This document shows positions 11,268 through 22,569 of a stretch of DNA of 64,000 bases, in pieces. Origin of the DNA: Pyricularia pennisetigena. Its lineage: Eukaryota; Ascomycota; Sordariomycetes; Magnaporthales; Pyriculariaceae. The translations under genes were made by a program, and so were the position numbers. The notes beneath the pieces were generated by a model, which did not search any database, had not been told where the DNA came from, and worked only from the letters and a program-made list of their open reading frames with translations. The stretch is from assembly GCF_004337985.1 (NCBI RefSeq), contig NC_043742.1, forward strand, positions 6,820,641 to 6,884,640, in the 5' to 3' direction. Position 1 is the stretch's first letter. Every line of letters begins with the position of its first letter.

Positions 11268-11685
11268 TGGGGTGAGGCATGTCCTGGGCCGAGTAGAACG
11301 GCAGGCAGCACGATGGCCCCTGAATCCCATATCCAAGGCGCAGCTTTTCACAGCATTGTTGCCCTCTCGGCTCTTGGGTGCCCACCGTGGCTTGAATGTG
11401 TAAATATTCAATCAATGTTGTGAATGTGAGAAATTATTGCCTACATGTAATCCCGTTGTGACTTTGTCGTGGCGTCTTACAACTTTCGATATTTGAAAAA
11501 GCTTGAATGCCGTAAAACGTAGCTCATTAGTTCTATCCCAGAGCTATAAATTCGAGCAGAGTTTGTATCGCTACGGCCTGAAATGACCGTTATTTTTTTT
11601 TTTTCTTCCCATCAGGCCGTTCACTACTTTTCCCACAGTCTCATAGCCGGATCAAGGAGGCTGTTGAAGCCCACTCTTTAAAATT
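11268..11685. other. Intergenic between convergent genes
   Basis: 418 bp between convergent 3' ends, with a short T run near 11592-11602. The minus-strand ORFs entering from the hydrolase gene are its shadow. Confidence 0.6.
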
Positions 11686-12509
11686 TCAAATATACTGCCA
11701 GGCCGAAGCCGGCGCGCTCGAGTCACCGAGATAGTTGACCTGGAGGTTGATGCCCGTGCAGCCCTTGAGCGAATCAGCTGACGAAGTATTCCTCGCAACG
11801 AGGTTCCACCGCCCGTCGTTGCCGCCACCGCCGCTTGCCGTACTGGGGCAGGCGACCCAGCCGGTCGCCTGGCCGTTTGTGTTGATGAACCCGCCGTCCT
11901 TGTACGCCACGATGCCGCCCAGGGTGCTGCCCGACGGGATGTAGGCCGAGTGGGCCTGGGTGACCTCGACGCTCCAGTTGGCGTTGAGGTAGTACAGCTG
12001 GCCGCCGGGGACCACGGTGTTCATGCCGCCCGAGTAGACCATGGAGGTGACGTTGCCGGGAGGGCAGCCGCCCTGGCCCTCGACGACGTCCGGGCAGTAG
12101 CTGGCCGTCTCGCCCCCGACCCACCAGTGGCGGCCAGAGTTGGCGATGGGCTTGCCGTGCACGGAGGGCAAGGCGGGGTTCCAGGCCGTCAGGGAGAACT
12201 TGGAGCCCTGGTCCAGGAGCGGGAGCTGGCCCAGGATTCCCGAGTTGCACTGGTACATGAATTTGGAGTAGCAGGCTCCGTTGCAGTACGAGAGGCCCTC
12301 GCCGTTGACCACGGGACATAGGAAGTTGCCATTATGGCAGATGTACTGCAGACGTGGTGTTGGATGAGCTGTGACGATTCACTTGTATTTGGAGGAAGAG
12401 GAGATGCAAGACTCACGCTCTTGGGGTCGTAGTTGGCATCGCCGCAAGTTTCTGCAAGAGCCGAGGTACTAAGGCCGAGCAGACCAAGTGTCAGGAAGAG
12501 AGACTTCAT
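11686..12509 (-). CDS. Secreted CBM52-like / IgE-binding-protein-like protein
   Basis: Two exons on the minus strand: 12509-12417 and 12345-11686, 250 aa. Exon 1 encodes a signal peptide (MKSLFLTLGLLGLSTSALA, cleavage near residue 19) and CGDANYDPKS. The intron has GTGAGT and CTGCAG ends, phase 0. Exon 2 continues YICHNGNFLCP and GLSYCNGACYSKFMYQC, the cysteine spacing I associate with family-52 carbohydrate-binding modules. The C-terminal region contains GRHWWVGGETASYCPDVVEG and ends SAWQYI, as in fungal secreted proteins annotated as IgE-binding. Its role is likely extracellular or cell-wall-bound glycan binding; no glycoside-hydrolase catalytic motif is visible. A TATA box lies about 150 bp upstream. 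Confidence 0.8.
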
Positions 12510-14306
12510 GGTTACTTTGATGATATGGTGGCGATGAGAGGGTGTTTTCTATGAGACTGTAATATTGATAGTGGCTGAAGCTCTGCCCTGGACTTTATGC
12601 TCGTAGATGTGACGCTTGGATATCTCAAGAGTCCATGTTGGGCCACGGCTGCTCCCTGCCCTTATATAGTCGTGACATTGTCTCGGGTAAGCTGCGTAGT
12701 GCAACTCGCCGTGGATGTGCAATGTAATCACAGCTGATTCTATGCATAGTAATTACTTTTCAAACCAGTAACACGACGGCTACAAGACTCAAACGATACC
12801 TTAGACAGGCAGCCGGATATCTGTGGACAAACTCCAGCCGCACCCAAGGGGTGCCGTCGTGTTGTATGCCATGCTGATGGTATGGTGGTAATACTTCGTA
12901 TTCAGAAAACACTCGGCACAATACTTTCAGCTCTTCCCCGCATCGACGGTGGCATGTTCAAATATGGATACAGTCAATGATTGGCCACGGGGTATACGGC
13001 CCGCAATGTTAGTGCCAGGTGCGGTTTGCTAGTGTTACTGATGATGTCTGTATGATTTTAGCGGTATAACTAACGGCTTTACTACGGCCTGAATTTTCCC
13101 CGTCTCTAGTAGATTGCTTGCCGTGTAATCCGTCTTGCGCCATCGTGGTCGACCCGTTGGTGATACTGAAAGCACGTGTAGATTGTGTACGAGGGTTTAG
13201 CAGCGGTACGACCGAGTAGGTAAGACAAAAATGCAACCTGTGCTTACCCCAGAAATTACTGCCGACTTCGGAGACTTGTTATGTAGGTACTTGATCAACT
13301 AATTGACTTTCGTTGCAAAGTGATCATGGTCAGGTGGCTGCGGATGCCAAAAGTGTACCATCCTGATAGCTTCTCGTATTCCTGCTTTGGCTGCAAATGC
13401 AGCTCAGGCAAATCAACCCCATCACGATTAACCAGACCAAAGCCGCAGCCACCTGAGAAGGTTCAACCAGCAGTTAAGAGGAAATATACCAGTGTATCCC
13501 CATAAAAATTAGACCCCTCGTGAGAAAAAAAAATTAAGTGACGTCAGAACGTCTTTTCTCATCATGTAAGCTCAGAAAATTTCAGTCAGAGTTGGACGTC
13601 GAGAGATTGAACAAATAGTTCAAGAAATCTATTCTATGTCGTCGGTTGGTGGTGGGTCTAGTGTTCGGTAGCGACCGACTTGGCAAAGATCACGGCACCT
13701 GGGGTTGCATGTTGGCAGGGACTCTACTAAACCTTTGCAGTGGGCCAGGGCGAGTCAACGCCCAACTCAGCCCTACGGAGTACTTGTGGATTTCGTTAGC
13801 CTAGTCCCAGCATCAAGTTATTACATAGCTCTATCCCTCCAGAAGAGGCCCCGGAATGAGTTAGTCGCACGAATCATGCCATCTGATATTTTCTTCTTTT
13901 TTTGTGACAATCGTCGTCATGGAACCGCACGTAAGCCGGCGTCGGTAAAGGATTGTGAGGATTTACTGGTGCCCAGCCCCTATTGCTACTTCCATAGCGT
14001 GAAACCGCCCCACGCCGGGTCTGTGCGGGGCTGTAAACTCCTGCAACAAACATTTGGCCGTCGCGACTGTCCATCGCGCTCTGGTTAGGTCATTTTACAA
14101 ACGGGATAAGAGCCTGACGGGTAGGTACCTTGGGCATGACACGAAGTCTACCCCATAAACAAACGATTGCGAGACATCATGGTTTGATTTATAGAATAAT
14201 CCTTCCCCAAGCCAAGGACGAAATCCCATCACAAGTCAACGGCAAAAAGCAACGAGCTAGCTTCACTCCGTCGCCATAACCAACTCACAAGCTACACACC
14301 ACAGCC
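12510..14306. other. Intergenic, divergent promoter region
   Basis: 1.8 kb between the secreted-protein gene and the CorA-type gene. Short ORFs only, none with recognisable composition. No repeat or RNA gene seen apart from the TATA box listed separately. Confidence 0.5.
12662..12668 (-). promoter_or_regulatory. TATA box of the secreted CBM52-like gene
   Basis: TATATAA on the minus strand, about 150 bp upstream of the ATG at 12509 and in a pyrimidine-rich context. The distance fits a TATA-driven, inducible secreted-protein promoter. Confidence 0.5.
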
Positions 14307-16553
14307 ATGTCCCAACAAGATGCGGATGCAGACGCGCCCGCCCCCATTGGAAACGCGCCCAACGTCCAGGACTTTGCCGTCTCATCTGCCTCTGGCAACG
14401 CGACAAATCCGTCTCGCTCATCCTCCCCCGCGACATCGCACAAGATTCCGACACAGCCCTTAAGCGCCCCCGCGTTGCCGACCGAACCTGCTCGGGTCCA
14501 CTATGATCTTCATATCAACACCAACGAGGCCGACTTTGTCCGCAAAGCTTCTGGCCCGGCTAGGTCTGATACGCAGCTATCCTACTCGCCCATGACGATA
14601 CGCCGTCGCGACCGCGCCATGACCTTCCGCAACGTCGAGGACTTTGAGGATTACGAGCTGCGAACGGGTTGGCACCCGGGGGCTGAGCCGGGCGTCGATC
14701 CGCGCAAGCCCAACGGTGGCCATGATTCGATGCCGAACCTGGAACACCCGTGTCAGATCACAGTGGTGGACTTTTCGCAGTCGCATATGGAGCAACATAC
14801 CCTCGACAATGCGAGTCTCGTGAGATTCCTGGACAAGCCACAGCCCAAGTGGTCAAAATGCCGCTGGATCAACGTGAATGGACTGAGCTGGGACGTTATA
14901 TCTGCGCTGGGGAAGCACAAGAACCTTCACAGGCTGGCCATTGAAGATATCATGAACACTCGGAACCGCACCAAAGCGGACTGGTTTGCAAACCATGCAT
15001 TTATCATCCTTAGCCTGCAGAAGCTCGTCCACATCGAAGACAGCGAGAGCGAAAGTTCCGACGACGACACGGATCGTGATGCGAGCGACACGAGCTCTTC
15101 AGGAAGCAAGAGAAAACGTGAGTTGAGAAGGCAAAGACTGCATGCACATATGCTCACATTCCCGCATCTGCTCAACCATGCGTGTATGGTCAACTGACCC
15201 AGCAGCCACAGTGCCCCAGAGGATACGAAGCTGGTGGTCCAGCAAAGCGACCAAAAGCGATGAAAAGATCTCGTCTATAAAGTCTATGGAGAACGGGCTC
15301 GGTCTTGGTGATCCAGAGCTTAAAAAGCAGCAGACAGGATTCTCGCAAAAGTCAGAGCCCAACACCCTCCGGACCTTGCAGCGATACCATGGTGCCAATG
15401 ATGTTCGGAGTGACTTCATGGAGAAGTTTTCCGTTCTAGCCGAGAGAAAGCTTGCGGTGATGGCCGAGCAAGTCTCCCTCTTTATGACTAATGATAATAC
15501 GATAATTTCATTTTTCGAATTCTCTGCCCAGCAGGTTGAGGAGCCCATTCTGGTTCGGCTCAGCACACCGGACACTGTTTTACGACAGTCGTGTGATGCC
15601 TCCATGATCGGACAAGCTCTGCTAGACGCAATCATCGACCTGGCAATACCACTCACGGGGATATATGCCGATGTGATTGGGGACCTGGAACTTGATGTGC
15701 TCACAAGGCCTAACATTACTCACAGTAGGTGCTGCACTGACCATCGCCTCTCTACTTTCGCGTCTTTATTCGGTTCTGACAAGACCTGCAACCACAAGCC
15801 AAGAAGCTGTACATCACAGTCGGCGAGCTGAACAAGATAGTCAGCTTTGTGAATCCCATCATATCCCTGATCAACTCGCTGCGGGATCACAAGTCTGAAC
15901 TCTTACACGAGTTCGCCGCGACTGATTTGCAAAACCCATCGACCGGTGTTGTCATTACCCCCCTGACCCACACGTACCTGGGTGACGTGCTCGATCATGC
16001 CGTGCTCATCGTCGAGTCGCTCCAGCAGCTGCGAACTCAGGCCGACGGTATGATCGGCCTCATCTTTAATACCATCTCGGCTTATCAAAATGAGAGTCTG
16101 AAACAGTTGACGTTGATGACTGTAAGTTGGCAACCTTCTCCTGACCGGCCGAGGAAAGGTGGATGCATGTCTAACACTAGTTCTTTAGATAATATTTCTC
16201 CCATTGACCTTTATCACTGGTTACTTTGGTATGAATTTTGAGCCTTTTGAAGTCCTGAAATACGATGTTCAGTATTTGTGAGCAGCAACCCTTGCCCTGT
16301 TGGATTGTGGGACCATGCACCAAGGACACGGCCATGGTATAATCTGAGCTTGTGCACGCATACTAACCAACATTTCGTGGGCCACAGTTGGAAAATAGCC
16401 ATTCCTGCCGCCTTTGGGACCTGTCTGTTCGTTATGAGGGATATTATCTGGGAAAGCCTCACATCCCTCAAGCATAAGCACCTGGTAATCCGCCTGAAGA
16501 AAGACAAAAATCAGCGACGAAGACGGGCAAGGAGAAAGGCGAAAGCTGCATAG
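14307..16553 (+). CDS. CorA/ALR-type Mg2+ (divalent metal) transporter
   Basis: Five exons: 14307-15117, 15212-15724, 15799-16121, 16189-16277 and 16388-16553; 633 aa with phases consistent throughout. The signature is in exon 4: FITGYFGMNF, the GMN motif that closes the first transmembrane helix (IIFLPLTFITGYFGMNF). TM2 is in exon 5 (WKIAIPAAFGTCLFVM), and the protein ends in a strongly basic cytosolic tail rich in K and R. The long N-terminal part is the cytosolic funnel domain, preceded by a Ser/Pro/Ala-rich leader and interrupted by an acidic Ser/Asp tract just before intron 1. Donors are GTGAGT, GTAGGT, GTAAGT and GTGAGC. The acceptor of intron 2 is AAG, chosen because it restores THTKKLYITVGEL. 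Likely a plasma-membrane or vacuolar Mg2+ channel; the metal is not readable from sequence. Confidence 0.88.
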
Positions 16554-16798
16554 GACGTAACTGCTTCAACGTCTTCGGGCGACTGCCTACTATGATATAA
16601 AAATGGTTGTATGATTACCTGCAAGGCAAAGAAGACGTTATCAGGTCTCTTGAATGGACCTTTGGACGAGACGATTTGACAAAGAATCAGATATTATAGA
16701 CTTTCACGGCCCGACAAGAATGGTAAGCTAGACCCTGTTCTACATTCCATGGATCCCATATAAGTACATGCGCTCTAGTTTCAAGAGCCTACCTGGCT

Positions 16799-18231
16799 CT
16801 ACTGGACAATTTTGAAAATCTGGCTCCCATCAGCCGGGCACGGTCCCACCTCAAGCCTACCGTTGCCTGGAATGACACAAAGCTTCCCGTTATCACTCCT
16901 AGGGGCAAATTCAAAGGACGTCTGTGTCGCGTTGAAGGGGAAAGTCTGCCCCGAGTTCGTTCCACCCTCGCCAGCTGCCCTTCCGCCACAGCTAAACACG
17001 GTCACCGTGTCACCCGGCTGCCTCCTCGAGTCCGGGGAGACGCAGCCGTTGGTCAGGCTGCTGACCAGAAGCGCGGCCCCCTTGGCGTCGTTGTGCTTGC
17101 CGGCCGTTATCAGATCAAACTTTTCGTTCGGGGTGCCGGAGCAGTCCACCAGGGAAACGGGGATCAGGTTCTGTCGAAAGTCGCCGGCGGTGGGGTCCAC
17201 GAACAGGCACTTGCCGCTGGACGTCTGGATAGAGACGCTCGTGAAGGCTCGCGTCGCCGTGCTGTCCCGTTCGTTGGCCTCTGCAGCCGCGGTCGGGTTG
17301 AGGGTCCCACCTGCTCGTGAGACGGGCACGGCGGCCGTCGGGTTAGGAATTGCCACGACGGCGTCACCGCTCCCACCGCCACTTCCCGGGGCAGCCGTTG
17401 GCGCTGCGGCGGGTTGCTCCGTCGCCGGGCGGCTTGTGGGTCTCGCCGTTGCGCTGCTGTCCTTGGTCCCGGTGGGATTTGCTGCCTCGCCGCTGCCAGC
17501 TCCGCCGTTGTTATTGTTGCCGTTGCTTGCGGCGCCGCCCAGAGTGAAAGTCTGACTGGCATCGCCAGTCTGGCAGGGCGCGACGTCAATGACATTGCCC
17601 TTGACCGTGAAGCATGTCTCTGGAGAATTGTCGGGACGGAACGTGAGCGGGCCCGCGCCTCCAGTAAATGGAAACAGCTGCGAGTTGGTCACCTTGCCAC
17701 TGCCGTCGGCGCGGCCGCCGCACGAAAACAGCAGAGCCTGGTTGCCAGCCTTGCGGCGAGGGTCAAAGTTGAAGCAGGCCTGCGTCAGGGTGCTGACGAC
17801 GAGCGCCGACCCAGGCACGTCGTTGTGGAGCCCACTTGTGATGACATCCCAGTTCTGGCCGTCTGTGCTCCCGCACTCGGAGACCTGGATTGGGGTGAGG
17901 TTGGCCCGGAAGTCGCCTGAGAACTTGTCGACGGATAGACACTTGCCATCTGACGTCTGCTCATTTGAAACGCGAAAAAAGTGGTTAGCGAAAATGAGTC
18001 TTGCAGCGGTGTTGTTAGAAACTTTTTTTTTTTTTTTTTTTTTTGTTTCTTCTAGCCTCGTACCTTGATCTGGACGCTGGAAAAGGCCCGGGTGGCACCG
18101 TTGTCCCGCTGGTGCGCCTCGACCGTCGCCTCCCCGTTTAGCGACGTCACTGTACGAGGCAAGTGTTTTATGGTGGCGGCCGATGTGAGCGTAGCATAGG
18201 CTGCAACTGCGGCAGAGAAGGTGAAGAGCAT
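16799..18231 (-). CDS. Secreted protein with two ricin-B-like lectin repeats
   Basis: Two exons: 18231-18064 and 17956-16799, 441 aa. The start was set at the ATG encoding a signal peptide (MLFTFSAAVAAYATLTSA). The intron runs GTACGA to GAGCAG, holds a long A run in the sense strand, and joins SSVQIK to TSDGKC. The two halves are duplicates: TRAFSSVQI..TSDGKCLSVD in the first and TRAFTSVSIQTSSGKCLFVD in the second. Each is followed by GDFR.NL, a DxIT.G.HND stretch, CGGRA and matched cysteines, as in beta-trefoil ricin-type lectins. A Gly/Ser/Thr/Pro/Ala linker of roughly 100 residues separates them. Likely an extracellular glycan-binding protein. No enzymatic domain is attached, and nothing suggests a ribosome-inactivating chain. 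Confidence 0.82.
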
Positions 18232-19345
18232 GGTGGCTGAGGTGTGTGATGAAAAAGAGCAAAAAGCCTCCTAAAGATAAAAGTTGGAGTTGGGTAAATC
18301 GGGAATAAAGGAATGAATGGTAATCTGCTCTGCAGGATGGTAGTGAAAGACTTCAAGGCAAAAAAAAAAGGCTGGAATGGCAAGAAGAAAAGGCCCTCGA
18401 GGCACGAAAAAAAAAAATCAACAATAGAGAACGAATGAACGGATCACGAGGGAATGCTGGCAACGCGTGTGCAGCAAAGGAAAGATTATAATGGCTCGAG
18501 TGGTGAGGCTTTTAATGTAGATATACATATTGATAGTTGCCTGGCTACCTACGTACTCTACCATTCTAGACTAGACTCAAGCTGCAACGGTCCGCAAGCG
18601 CTGTCATTGATCCTTCAATGGCTAGGCTAGTCTAGTTCAGGTGCCGACCAGCCCAACCAACCAGGGAGAGGAGGTCCAACCTAGGTTAGGTCGTGCAGTT
18701 TAATTCCAGGCGCCTAGAGGCCCTGCATGCTGCATGCATCCTTCAACAAGCCAACGTTCAATCCTGGAATTTTATTGCTTCAGTTTTGAAGAAGGAGGGA
18801 GGGAGGTCAGACATGTGTGCCAAAAGAAGAAACAAGCCACCGGCACCACAGTTTCGTCACGGCTTGGTGGTCGTGCTACATGAGCGAAGCTTTGGCGCTT
18901 GGCCTGAGCTCCAGTGAGGTGGTTTGGTTCATTTAGACAAGTGCACACCGTAATGAGGTATATATATATAGTGTAGCTCTAGTAAATAGAGTAAAGACGA
19001 CAAGACGGGATGACAGGCCGGGGTCAAGGGCCCTCAATAAACATAAAGCTTCTTGATTGTTTCGATCATGATTAAAAGGATCAAGAAGGAGTGGCCCTGA
19101 AACCTGGACTTTGTCTGAAGGGAGCGCTTCCTCAAGGGGTGCAGATGAAGGATTGGCTGTAATCCTGAGCAGATTTGTTCAGTCCACCTTGGTTGGGGGT
19201 GGGGGGCGGCTATTTCGACCGACCCCTGAAACCCCAAAATTTCCCCGCTTTTCTTTTTGGTGGACGACTTTGATGTGCAAGTACACAAACAAGTCAAATC
19301 ACCTAACCCTGAACCAAGACCAAGTATTGTAACTGGGACGCTTTT
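18232..19345. other. Intergenic, no supported gene
   Basis: Promoter side of the lectin gene and 3' side of the TenA gene. Short A runs at about 18360 and 18403, an AT dinucleotide stretch at about 18959-18968, and a CCTAACCCT telomere-repeat-like word near 19297-19305. No coding signal. Confidence 0.5.
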
Positions 19346-20197
19346 TCAAGAATCCAACACGGGCCAGAAAGCAGCTTCGGCAGCAACCAGCTCGTCCCAC
19401 TTGCGCTTGGCCCTCTCGACAATCTGCTGCCGAACAGCCTCCCCCTCCCCTTCCCGTGCCACTGCTCTATCCAACACCCCTCCCAGCCTTGCGACAAACG
19501 CCGAAAAGTCCAGACTGGTCCAGTTGGGGATGAATTCCTTCCTGACCGCCCCTCCGTCCTGGTCCTCGCCCTTGTCGGCAGAGGACATGCTGATCTGCCG
19601 AGATTTTGCCCAGCTCCATGCGTCCAGGTAGACCCGCTCCGTTCCCCAGAGCACCACGGCGGCCTCGAGCCACGGCAGAGGTTGCGCTTCGCTGTGCTTT
19701 TGGGTCTGCTGCTGCCTGTCGTCCACCCCGGCGGCGCCGTGCCAACCCCTAGGGAACAGCGAAGCAAACAGGGCCTCGAATTGCACCAAGCCGGGCAGCT
19801 TGGCCGACTCGCTGACCCTGCCGTCCGGCCCCGTCTCGAGGGCGAGGTCTAGCCCGTAGCGGGCGGCGACGTCGACAAACATGCCCTGCTCGCGGCAGAG
19901 GCCGGCTAGGGCATTCGAGATCCAGTTTACAAACTCCACTTCTGGACTGGGCTGCTGCCCTGCCGGCTCGGTCGCGGTGGTCTGCGGCAGGTCGACGGCG
20001 TCGAGCGTGCGTCCGACCGCTTTGATGTAGCCCTGGATGTAGAGCCTGTCGTTGGCCAGCCACCGTCCCAGAAGTTCCTTGGACAGTCGGCCCTTGGCTG
20101 CGGCAAGGAGGAAGGGCGATTGCGTTGCTGCTGCGTAGGCCTCTGGGTTGGACTCGAGGAGGTGCTCGGTCAGTGACCATTGGGGTGTGGACGCCAT
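19346..20197 (-). CDS. TenA/Thi-4 family protein (thiaminase II-like)
   Basis: 283 aa, single exon, taken from the ATG at 20197 (MASTPQWSLTEHLLES). The longer open frame upstream is A-rich leader without coding character. The helical TenA/PQQC-type fold is suggested by SPFLLAAAKGRLSKELLGRW, by WLANDRLYIQGYIKAVGR and by the C-terminal W-E/D-x-A-rich helices (VVLWGTERVYLDAWSWA, FIPNWTSLDFSAFV). In bacteria and yeast these proteins hydrolyse thiamine breakdown products to salvage the pyrimidine moiety. Filamentous fungi also have shortened or divergent relatives of unknown role, and I cannot see the catalytic cysteine clearly here, so enzymatic activity is not assured. Probably cytosolic. The next gene on the same strand is a P450, with no evident functional link. 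Confidence 0.72.
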   Translation of the reverse strand: MASTPQWSLTEHLLESNPEAYAAATQSPFLLAAAKGRLSKELLGRWLANDRLYIQGYIKAVGRTLDAVDLPQTTATEPAGQQPSPEVEFVNWISNALAGLCREQGMFVDVAARYGLDLALETGPDGRVSESAKLPGLVQFEALFASLFPRGWHGAAGVDDRQQQTQKHSEAQPLPWLEAAVVLWGTERVYLDAWSWAKSRQISMSSADKGEDQDGGAVRKEFIPNWTSLDFSAFVARLGGVLDRAVAREGEGEAVRQQIVERAKRKWDELVAAEAAFWPVLDS

Positions 20198-20695
20198 CTT
20201 TTTTTTTTTCCTTTTCTTTTCTTGGGTTGCTTTTATGTTTCCTTTTGCCCTGCAGTTGTGCAATTCTGCCACCTGGTAATATTTCCAGCATGTCGCCAGT
20301 TTAAAGTCGTGGATCTGCAGCCCATTCAATGAAGATCATCTATCACACCAACCCCACCAAGCCTGGCAAGTGAGGTGCAGTAAGTACCTTTCCTCTGGTG
20401 TTTAAATTGACAAAACCATACTGGCTCGCCAAGTGGCAGCCAAGGTCTCCGAGAGTACCTGCTCAAGTCCATAGGTGGTTGTACGAAGCTTGAAAGCTCA
20501 TCATGGCGTCATTCATCGAAACAATGCCCACCCACCTCTAACACTACTTTACTTTGTTCATCCAAAAAACCACTCGAAACTAAACACACACACACACACA
20601 CACACATACTTTATTCAAAGGTATAAAATACTCCAAAAAGTAACATTTGATCCAACAGGACCCTCGTCCTGCAAATTCTAATCAAGTGACGAAAA
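20198..20695. repeat. Intergenic with (CA)n microsatellite
   Basis: 498 bp between two same-strand genes. A perfect CA repeat of about 12 units lies at about 20583-20607; the rest has no features. Confidence 0.7.
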
Positions 20696-22569
20696 TCACT
20701 GCTTTTTCCTCGAGATGTATACATCAAGCCCACTTTGTACCACGAAGAAGCTCGTCGTCGCCTTCAGCGGCTTGCCAGGGTTGACTAGATGCAAGCTGTA
20801 ATCCCGCAGCAACCTCGGTATCACTTTGTTCATCTCCAGGAGCGCTAGGTTCCTGCCGATGCATACGTGTGCGCCACCGCCAAACTGCATCATAAGATGT
20901 GGTCAACAAACTTGCACTTGTTTCTTCTGGGAGTATTGCTTACCTGGAACATGTATCTGTCCATCCTCTTTGCGTTCTCAGCATCCTCCAGCCACCTCTC
21001 TGGTCTAAAGTCCTTTGCATCACTACCAAAGACGCTTTTGTCTCGGTGCAGCACCCAGCCGTTGACTGCGACTCTAGTGCCGCCGCGGAAGAAGTGCCCA
21101 TCGAGTTCGGCTCCCTCGGGAGGAACATTCCTGGTGATGTTTAGACCGACCGCCGGCCGCACGCGCATGGCCTCCTTGAGGCATGCCTGTAAATACGACA
21201 GCGTCTGGGCTTCGGTCCAGCTGAGGTTGCCCGAGGACGGGATGAGGCCTGAGGCGACGGCGCTGTTGATTTCGTCCAAGAGCTTCTCGTGCACACGTGG
21301 ATCGGAAAGGCAGTGCCAGAAAAAGGACTGCATCGTCGAGGCCGTCGAGTCGGACCCAGCGAAACTTTGTAGCACAAACTCGTCAATATGAAAAATGTTT
21401 ACGTACAAAGGAGCCAAGCACAAGCACAACACGGAAAAAAAAAAGAGTGAAAACTCAAACTCACATGGCACCGTGGGCAACGGCAAAGACATCACCCTCT
21501 GAGAACCGCTCTGGATCTTTGAGATGGCCCTTGATCAAACTGGCCAGGAGATCCTGCCGACCATCCCCGCCCCTCCACTTGCCTTCGCTCTCCTTGTCGA
21601 ATGGCTTCCGGCGATCGAGCTCGCTCATGGCAATCTTTGTGATCGGGGCGTTGGCCGTGTTGAAGCTGGGCACAAACTTCCACAGCGGGTTCCGGCGGAG
21701 CAGGTGATCCACAAACGGCACCTGGCCGACGATGCCGTTGTAGCGCTGCGATTTGTCGATGGCCTCGATGGCGCCGTCGATATCCTTGCCCTCGGCGATG
21801 AACCCAAAACTCCGGCTAAAGGCGACCTCGCCCAGGACGTCAAAGGCGAACCAGTGCAGCCACGTACCCAGGTCCACGCGCGGGCCATCTCGGTCGTCGG
21901 TCGGCGCGTCGACGATGCCGTCGAGCTTGTGGGTCAAGGCCTCGATGGTGTCGTCGATGAAGGGGCTCAGCTGCTGCATGGCGGCCATGGAGTACGGGAC
22001 GTTGGCCACCTTTTTTACTCGTGCGTGCACGTCCTCCCTTACCTCGGTGAATATCTACCTCGGGTGATCTGTTAGTTTGAAAACCGGCTCTTCTTCAGAA
22101 CGAAAACAAAACGTGGCTGAAAAGTTCAGCCGTCTAGGGGGGTTGGGATGATACGGACATCTGGGTTCTCTGGCGGCGGGAACACGGAGTAGAAATCCGT
22201 CTTGGTGAAGCGCTTTCCAGCACTGAGCAGCAGCCTGGCCGCCTCGGGAGAAGATATGGAGATCTCGTTTGGGGCGATTCGCACAACGGGTCCGTACTTT
22301 TCGTGCAGCTTGATGTGATCAAACTGCGTCTGGGACGACGCCGTCGATATGACCTTCCACAGGCGTGAGACAGACGCGAGGAAAGGTCCTGGGTATTTCC
22401 TCAGCGGGGAGGCATATCGTCGGTACAGAGCACGGATGAGAAATGCAGCGGGTATAATGATTGCCCAATGGCTGAGAACAAAGCCAACTAGTCCGCTGAC
22501 CAAGGGAGCTTTTGTAGATGTTTCGACCTTGACATCCATGTCGTCCATGTTGGGGCCAAGATTCTTCAA
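20696..22569 (-). CDS. Cytochrome P450 monooxygenase (pisatin-demethylase-like)
   Basis: Four exons on the minus strand: 22569-22159, 22054-21465, 21364-20944 and 20884-20696; 536 aa, all phases consistent. It has an N-terminal membrane anchor (GLVGFVLSHWAIIIPAAFLI), a proline hinge (RKYPGPF), the I-helix oxygen-binding motif FAGSDSTAST, the K-helix ExxR (KEAMR), PERW, and the heme loop FGGGAHVCIGR with the ligand cysteine. It is therefore a complete ER-anchored microsomal P450 needing a P450 reductase. Overall pattern (DFYSVFPPPENPD, YLQACLKEAMR, NITRNVPPEGAELDG) is like fungal pisatin demethylase/benzoate-hydroxylase relatives. The substrate cannot be read. Intron 1 has an unusual GTCCGT donor, chosen because it restores PENPDIFTEVRE; intron 2 uses an AAAG acceptor. 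No biosynthetic cluster surrounds it. Confidence 0.88.
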
